From NCBI GenBank assembly GCA_003524435.1, contig DQHP01000080.1, positions 1-42,166 of the forward strand: a stretch of DNA of 42,166 bases. Reading direction: 5' to 3'. The DNA comes from Microbacterium sp. (lineage in GTDB: Bacteria; Actinomycetota; Actinomycetes; Actinomycetales; Microbacteriaceae). The position numbers and the translations under genes are program-made. The notes under the pieces are model-generated. The model was not told where the DNA came from. It made no database searches and was given only the letters and a program-made list of their open reading frames with translations. Positions 16,845 through 23,590 of the stretch are shown piece after piece; positions within the stretch are counted from its first letter, which is position 1; every line of letters starts with the position of its first letter.

Positions 16845-18293
16845 TTGAGACGCGCGAAAATTGTGGCCACCCTCGGCCCGGCCACCTCAAGTTACGAGAA
16901 CGTCCGCGCCATCATCGAGGCGGGGGTTGATGTCGCCCGACTTAACCTGAGCCATGGTGACTATTCGGTTCACGACGCCAACTACGCCAATGTCCGCCGC
17001 GCTGCGGATGACGTGGGCAAGGCCGTCGCTATCCTCGTTGACCTGCAGGGCCCGAAAATCCGTCTCGGAAAGTTTGAGGACGGCCCGTACGAGCTTGCCG
17101 TCGGTGACATCTTCAAAATCACGACCGAAGACATCATCGGCAACCGTGAGATCTGTGGCACGACCTTTAAGGGACTGCCGAATGACGTCAAGGCGGGAGA
17201 TTTCCTCCTGATCGATGACGGCAAGGTGCGCGTCGAGGTCGTTTCGACCGACGGAACCGTTGTCACGACAAAGGTCATCGTTGCCGGTGCTGTGTCGAAC
17301 AACAAGGGCATCAACCTGCCGGGTGTCGCCGTCAACGTTCCTGCCTTGAGCGAGAAGGACGAAGACGACCTTCGCTGGGGCCTGCGTATTGGCGCCGATC
17401 TCATCGCGCTGTCGTTCGTCCGCAATGCCTCTGACGTTGAACGCGTGCATGAGATCATGGCCGAAGAGGGCCTCAAGGTTCCTGTCATCGCCAAGATCGA
17501 GAAGCCGCAGGCGGTTGACGCTCTCGAAGAGATTGTCGATGCATTCGACGGCATCATGGTTGCCCGTGGTGACCTCGGTGTTGAACTGCCGCTCGAGGCC
17601 GTACCGATTGTCCAGAAGCGTGCCGTTGAGCTCGCACGTCGCAACGCGAAGCCGGTCATCGTGGCCACGCAGATGCTCGAGTCGATGATCTCCAGCCCGG
17701 TACCCACCCGCGCTGAGACCTCTGACGTTGCAAACGCTGTCCTTGATGGTGCGGATGCTGTCATGCTCTCCGGTGAGACGAGCGTGGGGGAGTACCCGAT
17801 CGTGGTCGTTGAGACGATGGCTCGGATCGTAGAGTCCACAGAAGAACACGGCTTGGAGCGCATCGCACCGCTCACGACGAAGCCGCGCACGCAGGGCGGG
17901 GCTATCACGCTCGCAGCGCTTGAAGTGGCTGACTTCGTTGAGGCGAAGTTCCTCTGCGTGTTCACACAGTCTGGCGATTCGGCACGTCGTCTGTCACGCC
18001 TGCGTTCACGCATCCCTATGCTCGCGTTCACGCCTGAGCCCAACATTCTGCGCCGCATGGCGTTGACCTGGGGCATCCGTTCCAAGCTCGTCGAACCAGT
18101 GCAGCACACCGACTTGATGTTCCTTCAGGTCGATGAGTACCTGCTCAAGAACGAGCTCGCAGCAGAAGGCGACACGGTTGTTGTGATCTCCGGTTCCCCT
18201 CCCGGAATCGTCGGATCCACCAACGACATCCGCGTACACAAGGTCGGAGACGCCGTCAACGGTGCCGCACCGATCTATAAGGCTGGCGCCTAG
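16845..18293 (+). CDS. pyk: Pyruvate kinase
   Basis: Last step of glycolysis: phosphoenolpyruvate and ADP to pyruvate and ATP. Family marks: RRAKIVATLGPAT at the start, ARLNLSHGDY, ILVDLQGPKIRLG, the catalytic-lysine segment VPVIAKIEKPQAVDALEEI, MVARGDLGVELP and ATQMLESMI. I chose TTG at 16845, 5 bases after GGAGA, giving 482 residues; this removes a poorly conserved upstream extension that would overlap gltD. A clear hairpin terminator follows the stop. Confidence 0.96.
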   Translation: MRRAKIVATLGPATSSYENVRAIIEAGVDVARLNLSHGDYSVHDANYANVRRAADDVGKAVAILVDLQGPKIRLGKFEDGPYELAVGDIFKITTEDIIGNREICGTTFKGLPNDVKAGDFLLIDDGKVRVEVVSTDGTVVTTKVIVAGAVSNNKGINLPGVAVNVPALSEKDEDDLRWGLRIGADLIALSFVRNASDVERVHEIMAEEGLKVPVIAKIEKPQAVDALEEIVDAFDGIMVARGDLGVELPLEAVPIVQKRAVELARRNAKPVIVATQMLESMISSPVPTRAETSDVANAVLDGADAVMLSGETSVGEYPIVVVETMARIVESTEEHGLERIAPLTTKPRTQGGAITLAALEVADFVEAKFLCVFTQSGDSARRLSRLRSRIPMLAFTPEPNILRRMALTWGIRSKLVEPVQHTDLMFLQVDEYLLKNELAAEGDTVVVISGSPPGIVGSTNDIRVHKVGDAVNGAAPIYKAGA

Positions 18294-18305
18294 TACGTCG
18301 TTCAT

Positions 18306-18338
18306 AAAGGGGACGGAGCCTCGGCTTCGCCCCCTTTT
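18306..18338 (+). terminator. Intrinsic terminator after pyk
   Basis: Two stacked stem parts (AAAGGGG with CCCCTTTT, and CGGAGCC with GGCTTCG) close around a two-base loop, separated by one A/C mismatch and ending in four T. It begins 12 bases after the pyk stop. Confidence 0.85.
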
Positions 18339-18358
18339 GCGTGCAACGAAGCATAGTT

Positions 18359-18381
18359 CCGCGGGCATCGTAGTCCCGCGG
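18359..18381. repeat. Short inverted repeat between pyk and the ABC exporter
   Basis: CCGCGGG and CCCGCGG face each other across 9 bases. It lies about 75 bases before the ABC ATPase start and could be an operator or a second hairpin. Nothing else is recognised in the 116 bases between the terminator and the next gene except the -10-like box. Confidence 0.35.
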
Positions 18382-18441
18382 GCCCGGTGTCCCACTCGAG
18401 AATGGCACTGGAGGAGGACGCGGCAACGGCGGCCCGGTCCG

Positions 18442-18447
18442 TAACCT
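18442..18447 (+). promoter_or_regulatory. Candidate -10 box for leaderless ABC ATPase transcript
   Basis: TAACCT ends 7 bases before the ATG at 18455. The only purine-rich stretch before that ATG is a weak GAGGT that stands too close to it. Confidence 0.35.
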
Positions 18448-18454
18448 CGAGGTC

Positions 18455-19366
18455 ATGATCACAGCAGAAGGCCTCACGAAAAGGTTCGGCGACAAGACAG
18501 CGGTTGAGGATGTGTCCTTCACGGTCCGGCCTGGAACCGTCACGGGCTTCCTCGGTCCCAACGGGGCGGGGAAATCAACGACAATGCGGCTTATCGTCGG
18601 GCTCGACAAGCCAACCGCGGGACGAACGTCAGTCAATGGCCACGACTACCGTCGGCTCCGTGCGCCGCTGACCGAAGTCGGGGTTCTCCTCGACGCCAAG
18701 GCAGTGCACACCGGCCGTACCGCAAGGAATCATTTGCGTGCGATGGCAGCGACTCACGGCATCCCCGCCTCTCGTGTCGACGAGGTGATCGATCTGGCGG
18801 GGATCAGTTCGGTCGCACGTAAACGCGCCGGAAAGTTCTCGCTGGGTATGGGACAGCGCCTGGGTATCGCTTCGGCGCTGCTGGGCGACCCCCACACCCT
18901 GATTCTCGATGAGCCGGTCAACGGCCTCGACCCAGAGGGGGTGCGCTGGGTGCGCCAGTTCGTGCATCACGCAGCCTCCGAAGGCCGCACAGTGCTGCTC
19001 TCTAGCCATCTCATGAGTGAGATGGCACAGACAGCGGACCATGTGATCGTGATGGGGCGCGGCCGAGTGTTAGCGGATGCTCCGCTCAACGATCTCGTTA
19101 ACGCATGGACCAGGTCCACTGTTCGGGTGCTCAGCCCTCACGCCGCTGATCTTGCGGCAGCGGTCTCAGGAGCTGACGTCGAGGTCACCAGCACCGCCCC
19201 TGGCGCGCTGGAGATTGTCGGACTGCCCGCCGCACGCATTGGCGATATCGCCGCGGATCTCCGCATCCCGCTACATGAACTCACCCCTACAAACGGGTCC
19301 CTAGAGGATGCCTATCTTGCACTCACCGGAGACTCAGTCGAGTACCGGACGAAGGAGATGTCATGA
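18455..19366 (+). CDS. ABC transporter ATP-binding protein (ABC-2 exporter type)
   Basis: ATPase of a drug- or bacteriocin-type exporter. Walker A is GPNGAGKST (residues 34-42), the signature is FSLGMGQRLGIASALLGDP, and Walker B is LILDEPVNGLDPEG with the switch His in LLSSHLMSEM. The C-terminal ~80 residues form the extra domain usual in this group. An ATGA overlap joins it to a permease. A two-component system follows directly, a layout common for exporters that respond to envelope-active compounds or antibiotics. The substrate cannot be told from the sequence. Confidence 0.93.
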   Translation: MITAEGLTKRFGDKTAVEDVSFTVRPGTVTGFLGPNGAGKSTTMRLIVGLDKPTAGRTSVNGHDYRRLRAPLTEVGVLLDAKAVHTGRTARNHLRAMAATHGIPASRVDEVIDLAGISSVARKRAGKFSLGMGQRLGIASALLGDPHTLILDEPVNGLDPEGVRWVRQFVHHAASEGRTVLLSSHLMSEMAQTADHVIVMGRGRVLADAPLNDLVNAWTRSTVRVLSPHAADLAAAVSGADVEVTSTAPGALEIVGLPAARIGDIAADLRIPLHELTPTNGSLEDAYLALTGDSVEYRTKEMS

Positions 19367-20184
19367 CCATCACTGCCCCAACCACTGCGCCGGTCGTGCC
19401 AAAGCGCGCCCAGTCCACGAATCGCCTGACATTCATCCGTGTGCTGCGTAGCGAGTGGATCAAGCTCTCCACGCTTCGATCCACCTGGTGGTCGATTGGA
19501 GCCACTGCGGTGATCGCCATCGGCGTAGCGCTGCTCGTTGCCCAGTCGATGGATGTGCCGGGATTTGAACCAATTCAGGCTGTCGTTGCGCCCGTGCAGT
19601 TCACGATGTTGCTCGCGGGAATTCTCGGTGCGATTGCCGTCACAGGTGAATACTCAACGGGAATGATCCGTTCGACACTTGCCGCGGATCCGGTGCGAGG
19701 CTCTGTTCTCGCCGCGAAAGCCGTCGTCGTCGCGGTATTCCTCTTCCTCGCCTCGCTGGTCATCTTGATCGGAGCTGCACTTGCAGTCACGCCGATCTTT
19801 GCGGCCAGAGATATGCCGTTCCCCTGGGACACAGCAGCAGACTCGTTCCTGCCCATCCTTGCCGCGGCGTTCTCTATGGCCGTATTCGCGCTGATCGGAT
19901 TGTCATTCGGGTTTATCCTCCGCTCCGGGGCTGGTGCGATCGCTGCCACAGTGGGCTTGCTGTTCGTGCTGCCAATCGTGATGACGATCTTTGCCACGCC
20001 TGACCCGGCATGGCAGTGGATCAACGAGGTGAGCTATCGACTGCCGATGACAGCGGCTCAGAGCGCCATCCTTCCGCAACCGGGGTGGGGGCTGGAAGCC
20101 AGCGGTGCTTACCTGACACTTGTCGCATGGGTCGCGGCCGGGCTGTTGGCGGCGTGGACTGTATTGCGCACTCGCGACGCGTGA
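19363..20184 (+). CDS. ABC-2 type permease
   Basis: This 273-residue membrane partner of the preceding ATPase has about six hydrophobic segments (near residues 45-65, 80-100, 120-150, 170-200, 205-225 and 245-265). The start carries RVLRSEWIKLSTLRSTWW, a common mark of actinobacterial ABC-2 permeases. The start overlaps the ATPase stop. A sensor kinase begins 41 bases after the stop. Confidence 0.9.
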   Translation: MTITAPTTAPVVPKRAQSTNRLTFIRVLRSEWIKLSTLRSTWWSIGATAVIAIGVALLVAQSMDVPGFEPIQAVVAPVQFTMLLAGILGAIAVTGEYSTGMIRSTLAADPVRGSVLAAKAVVVAVFLFLASLVILIGAALAVTPIFAARDMPFPWDTAADSFLPILAAAFSMAVFALIGLSFGFILRSGAGAIAATVGLLFVLPIVMTIFATPDPAWQWINEVSYRLPMTAAQSAILPQPGWGLEASGAYLTLVAWVAAGLLAAWTVLRTRDA

Positions 20185-20212
20185 GAACACGACGCACAGT
20201 AGTGCCGACGCG

Positions 20213-20218
20213 TAAGGT
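20213..20218 (+). promoter_or_regulatory. Candidate -10 box before the sensor kinase
   Basis: TAAGGT ends 7 bases before the GTG at 20226, matching the leaderless layout seen elsewhere in the window and supporting that start. The spacer also contains GGAG, so a ribosome site is an alternative reading. Confidence 0.3.
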
Positions 20219-20225
20219 CGGAGCT

Positions 20226-21497
20226 GTGTCGAAATCGAGCAGCCGCAGCACCTCTCTCCGGGAGGAGGAAGAGCTGCGGCTGCCGCGGCCGCCCGGAATA
20301 ATCCGCCGGTTCTGGGCACGGCATCCGGTCGCTGCCGATGTCATCATTGCTGTGATCTGTCTGCTTTTGTCGGCCGGACCCGCGACGATTTTCACTGTTC
20401 AGCGGGCGATGCCCGGTGGGCCGCCCGTCAGCACTCCACCAGAGCTGGGCGTCGGCATCACGCTCGCTGTGCTGGTTGTCACGTCCTGTGTTCTGTTGCT
20501 GCGGCGCAGGCAATGGCCACTCACGAACTTCGTCGCGGCATATGTCGTGGCAGTCGCGTACCTGGCCTTGCTCGAGCCCGCGGGCGGCACACTCCTGCTC
20601 GTCACCAGCTATTCCCTCGCCGTGTACCGTTCGACTCGCGCTGCGTGGGTCGGGCTCGCGATCGGCATCGGTGCATTCTCGCTCCTGTCCTTGGCGTTTT
20701 ATCTGACTGGCGCGATCACTCTCCAGTCCACCTTGAATGGGATTCTCGGCCAACTGACGTTGGCGCTCATCGGCACGCTCATCGGCGCCAACGTTGGCGG
20801 GCGCAAACGCTATCTTGAAGCGGTCATCGATCGATCACGCCAGTTGCTGGTCGAACGGGATCAGCAGACGCAGATTGCGGCTGCTGCTGAACGCGCACGT
20901 ATCGCTCGAGAGATGCACGATATCGTGTCACACTCGCTCACCGTGATCGTCGCGCTCTCCGAGGGGGCAGCTGCCACCGAAGATCGAGCACAGGCACGCG
21001 CCGCTGCAGATGCAGCAGCTGATACGGCCCGTGACGCCCTGACCGAGATGCGCGGCATGTTGGGGGTGTTACGCGACGGGGGAGCAGATGTGCCGCTCGC
21101 TCCGGCAGAACCCATCGATCCGCATGTCACTGTGGCTGCGGCTCAGCGCGCGGGATATCCCGTCACACTGGCCATTATCGGTGACGCTACAGCGTCGGCG
21201 GCGACGCGCTACGCAATCGGCAGGATTGTGCAAGAAGGCGTCACCAATGCAATGCGGCATGCGCCGACGGCGACCAAAATTTCCGTCAGTATTGAGAATC
21301 TCGACACAGAAGTCATCGTCGAAATCAGAAACGATGGTGTTACCGATGACGCTGGGAGTTCGGGCTTCGGTATTCGGGGGCTTCACGAACGCGCTGCCCA
21401 CCTCGATGGCGAGCTCGTTTCCGAGCCAGTTGGCCCCGATCGCTGGTCGTTGCGGGCCACTTTGCCAGCGCATCAAGGAGGAACAAAAGGCACATGA
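20226..21497 (+). CDS. Sensor histidine kinase, NarL/HisKA_3 type
   Basis: About five or six membrane segments (residues 35-60, 74-92, 100-118, 122-134, 140-160, 172-190) form the sensor. A coiled linker leads to the HisKA_3 helix with the phospho-acceptor His231 in RIAREMHDIVSHSL. The ATP-binding domain has QEGVTNAMRHA (N box) and GFGIRGLHERA (G box). I chose GTG at 20226 (423 residues); the open frame upstream overlaps the permease and reads as a shadow. The cognate regulator overlaps by ATGA. There is no large extracellular domain, so it may sense the membrane or the transporter itself. Confidence 0.92.
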   Translation: MSKSSSRSTSLREEEELRLPRPPGIIRRFWARHPVAADVIIAVICLLLSAGPATIFTVQRAMPGGPPVSTPPELGVGITLAVLVVTSCVLLLRRRQWPLTNFVAAYVVAVAYLALLEPAGGTLLLVTSYSLAVYRSTRAAWVGLAIGIGAFSLLSLAFYLTGAITLQSTLNGILGQLTLALIGTLIGANVGGRKRYLEAVIDRSRQLLVERDQQTQIAAAAERARIAREMHDIVSHSLTVIVALSEGAAATEDRAQARAAADAAADTARDALTEMRGMLGVLRDGGADVPLAPAEPIDPHVTVAAAQRAGYPVTLAIIGDATASAATRYAIGRIVQEGVTNAMRHAPTATKISVSIENLDTEVIVEIRNDGVTDDAGSSGFGIRGLHERAAHLDGELVSEPVGPDRWSLRATLPAHQGGTKGT

Positions 21498-22153
21498 GCG
21501 ATCCCATCCGCACTCTGCTTGTCGACGATCAAGCACTTATCCGCGTCGGGTTTCGATTGGTTCTCGAGGCCGAGCCTGACATCGTTGTTGTTGGTGAGGC
21601 AGCCGACGGTGACGCCGCGGTTGCGTTGGCAGCGAGCCTGAGCCCGGACGTCATCTTGATGGACGTGCGAATGCCAGGAAAAGATGGAATCGCCGCCACT
21701 GAGGCGATTGTCCAGGCACGCCCCGATACTCGTGTACTGGTACTCACGACGTTTGACCTTGATGAATACGCCTTCGGCGCAATTCGTGCCGGGGCGAGCG
21801 GTTTTCTCCTCAAGGACGCGCAACGTCATGAGTTGACGGCCGCAGTACGCGCCGTATATCGAGGTGATGCGATTCTCTCCCCGAGAGTGACTCGCCGACT
21901 GCTCGAGCACGTCGGGCCGGGCTTAAAAGCACCGGCTACGCAGGCTTCACCAGACCTCACAGCCCTGCTTACTGACCGTGAAAGAGACGTGTTCAAAGCT
22001 ATTGGGCGGGGCCTCACGAACGCGGAGATCGCACAAGAACTTTATCTGAGTGAGTCCACGGTGAAGACCCACGTGGGACGAGTGCTGATGAAGCTCGACG
22101 CGCGCGATCGCATTCAGATAGTCATCCTCGCCCACCAGCTGAGGCTGAGCTGA
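21494..22153 (+). CDS. Response regulator, NarL/LuxR family
   Basis: The receiver domain has the acid pair Asp11/Asp12, the phospho-acceptor Asp57 in LMDVRMPGKDG and Lys in FLLKDA. A LuxR-type helix-turn-helix follows (LTDRERDVFKAIGRGLTNAEIA, then SESTVKTHVGRVLMKL). The 219-residue length is typical. The start overlaps the kinase stop, so the two form a pair; the adjacent ABC exporter is the likely target. The gene ends at a perfect hairpin. Confidence 0.94.
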   Translation: MSDPIRTLLVDDQALIRVGFRLVLEAEPDIVVVGEAADGDAAVALAASLSPDVILMDVRMPGKDGIAATEAIVQARPDTRVLVLTTFDLDEYAFGAIRAGASGFLLKDAQRHELTAAVRAVYRGDAILSPRVTRRLLEHVGPGLKAPATQASPDLTALLTDRERDVFKAIGRGLTNAEIAQELYLSESTVKTHVGRVLMKLDARDRIQIVILAHQLRLS

Positions 22154-22160
22154 AAAGCAG

Positions 22161-22187
22161 AAAGGCCGCCTCTATGAGGCGGCCTTT
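22161..22187. terminator. Bidirectional hairpin terminator
   Basis: A perfect 12-bp stem (AAAGGCCGCCTC with GAGGCGGCCTTT) closes a 3-base loop. It lies 8 bases after the response-regulator stop on the plus strand and 8 bases after the tRNA-Leu 3' end on the minus strand. On the minus strand it is followed by a broken T run. One element can therefore stop both converging transcripts. Confidence 0.85.
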
Positions 22188-22195
22188 CACTGCGG

Positions 22196-22278
22196 TGCCG
22201 GCGGTGGGACTCGAACCCACACGTCCTTTCGAACAAAGCATTTTGAGTGCTCCGCGTCTACCATTCCGCCACGCCGGC
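22196..22278 (-). tRNA. tRNA-Leu (anticodon CAA)
   Basis: The minus strand folds as a class II tRNA of 83 bases. The acceptor arms are GCCGGCG and CGCCGGC with discriminator A. The anticodon loop CTCAAAA gives CAA and reads UUG. There is a long variable arm and a T arm with GGGTTCGAGTCCC. The 3' CCA is not encoded; CCG follows. Confidence 0.95.
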
Positions 22279-22367
22279 TCACGTGTTGCGTCTACGACTT
22301 TAGCGCAGGATGAGCCAGTGTTTGTCACCGCGGCGCGCTCCGAACGTATACACAGGATCCTCTCGAC

Positions 22368-22373
22368 TAGAAT
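22368..22373 (+). promoter_or_regulatory. Candidate -10 box for leaderless pdtaR
   Basis: TAGAAT ends 6 bases before the GTG at 22380, and no ribosome site is present. Transcription would begin at the start codon. Confidence 0.55.
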
Positions 22374-22379
22374 AAAGAC

Positions 22380-22997
22380 GTGACCGAGCAAGAACAGGCC
22401 GAGCAGCCCACGTCATCCGCCCCTCGACGCGTCGTCGTCGCCGAAGATGAATCACTGATTCGTCTCGACATCGTCGAGATTCTTCGAGACAACGGCTATG
22501 ACGTCGTTGGTGAAGCCGGAGACGGCGAGACGGCGGTGGCCCTCGCCACTGAGTTGCGACCAGATCTTGTCATCATGGATGTCAAGATGCCTCAGCTCGA
22601 CGGCATCAGCGCTGCTGAGAAGCTGCACAAGAACAACATCGCACCTGTGGTGCTGCTGACTGCGTTCAGCCAGAAAGAGCTAGTCGAGCGGGCCAGTGAG
22701 GCTGGTGCCCTTGCTTACGTGGTGAAGCCGTTCACTCCGAACGATTTGCTTCCTGCGATCGAGATCGCACTGGCACGCCACGAGCAGATCATCACCCTCG
22801 AGGCCGAGGTCGCCGATATGGTCGAGCGCTTCGAGACTCGCAAGCTCGTCGACCGCGCGAAAGGTCTTCTCAACGAGAAGATGGGCCTCAGCGAGCCAGA
22901 AGCATTCCGTTGGATCCAGAAGGCTTCGATGGACCGCCGTTTGACAATGCAAGATGTCGCTAAGGCGATCATCGAGCAGCTCACGCCCAAGAAGTAG
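22380..22997 (+). CDS. pdtaR: ANTAR-domain response regulator, PdtaR type
   Basis: The receiver domain (about residues 16-130) has the phospho-acceptor Asp67 in VIMDVKMPQLDG and Lys in VVKPFTPNDL. An ANTAR RNA-binding domain (about 145-200) has VDRAKGLLNEKMGLSEPEAFRWI split over two helices. Such regulators act on transcript termination by binding paired RNA stem-loops. The family match is the PdtaR protein paired with the PdtaS kinase in mycobacteria, and it lies near polA there as well; no pdtaS gene is in this window. A GTG start at 22380 with a -10 box 6 bases before it suggests a leaderless transcript. Confidence 0.92.
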   Translation: MTEQEQAEQPTSSAPRRVVVAEDESLIRLDIVEILRDNGYDVVGEAGDGETAVALATELRPDLVIMDVKMPQLDGISAAEKLHKNNIAPVVLLTAFSQKELVERASEAGALAYVVKPFTPNDLLPAIEIALARHEQIITLEAEVADMVERFETRKLVDRAKGLLNEKMGLSEPEAFRWIQKASMDRRLTMQDVAKAIIEQLTPKK

Positions 22998-23125
22998 TGC
23001 TCGATCTCGGCGATGGCCTCGGCCTCCGACCGATCCAACCGGGTGACGGGGCGGCATTAGCGGCCGCCTACGCGCGCAACCGCGCTTTCTTTTTCAACGC
23101 ATCCTCTGATTCAGAAGCGCGATGA
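22997..23125 (+). pseudogene. GNAT acetyltransferase remnant (N-terminal 42 codons)
   Basis: A GTG that overlaps the pdtaR stop (TAGTG) opens a 42-codon frame. It reads GLGLRPIQPGDGAALAAAYA and then RNRAFFF before a stop next to the thioesterase 3' end. The pattern LRPIxPGDxxALxxAYxRNR is the start of RimJ-type GNAT enzymes, where a tryptophan- or proline-rich segment should follow. The acetyl-CoA site is absent. I read this as the stump of a gene lost when the thioesterase region was joined here. A short translated peptide cannot be excluded. Confidence 0.5.
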
Positions 23126-23545
23126 TCAGGCGGGCAGGTCCTTGATCATGTTCGTAATTCGGATCGTGGAGCACCGACGGCCCTGATCATCGCTGACAAC
23201 GATCTCATGCACCGCGACGCTGCGTCCAAGATGGATCGGCGTGCACACACCAGTGACGATGCCAGACGTGGCGGATCGCGTGTGCGTCGCGTTGATATCA
23301 ACGCCAACTGCGAGTTTGCCTGGGCCTGCGGCGAGATTTGCTGACATCGACCCGAGGGATTCGCCGAGCACGACATATGCACCGCCGTGTAAAAGTCCAA
23401 CCGGCTGAGTGTTCCCTTCAACCGGCATCGTCGCAACGCTACGCTCCACCGAGAACTCGGTGAATTCAATCCCCATTTTTTCGGCCAGCGCCCCCATACC
23501 GCGCTGCAATGCCCAATCGAGTCCTGTCAAAGTGCTCTCGCTCAC
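23126..23545 (-). CDS. Hotdog-fold thioesterase, PaaI family
   Basis: This 139-residue single hotdog domain probably hydrolyses an acyl- or phenylacyl-CoA. Marks are the helix motif GLLHGGAYVVLGESLGS, with the usual His-Gly-Gly and a Glu acting as catalytic acid, and the strand VGVDINATHTRSA. The GTG start is preceded by a strong GGAGGA site on the minus strand. It is oriented against both neighbours. The substrate is unknown; actinobacteria often keep this gene beside polA. Confidence 0.9.
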   Translation of the reverse strand: MSESTLTGLDWALQRGMGALAEKMGIEFTEFSVERSVATMPVEGNTQPVGLLHGGAYVVLGESLGSMSANLAAGPGKLAVGVDINATHTRSATSGIVTGVCTPIHLGRSVAVHEIVVSDDQGRRCSTIRITNMIKDLPA

Positions 23546-23578
23546 GTGTCCTCCTCAGCGCATGTCCGTCGTCCTCGT

Positions 23579-23584
23579 TAGGCT
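23579..23584 (+). promoter_or_regulatory. Candidate -10 box for leaderless polA
   Basis: TAGGCT ends 6 bases before the GTG at 23591, with no ribosome site in the gap. Confidence 0.5.
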
Positions 23585-23590
23585 GACAGA

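Noticed and set aside
16887..18109. Two long minus-strand frames inside pyk
   Set aside because: Antisense to a highly conserved enzyme; repetitive low-complexity content and no recognisable domain.
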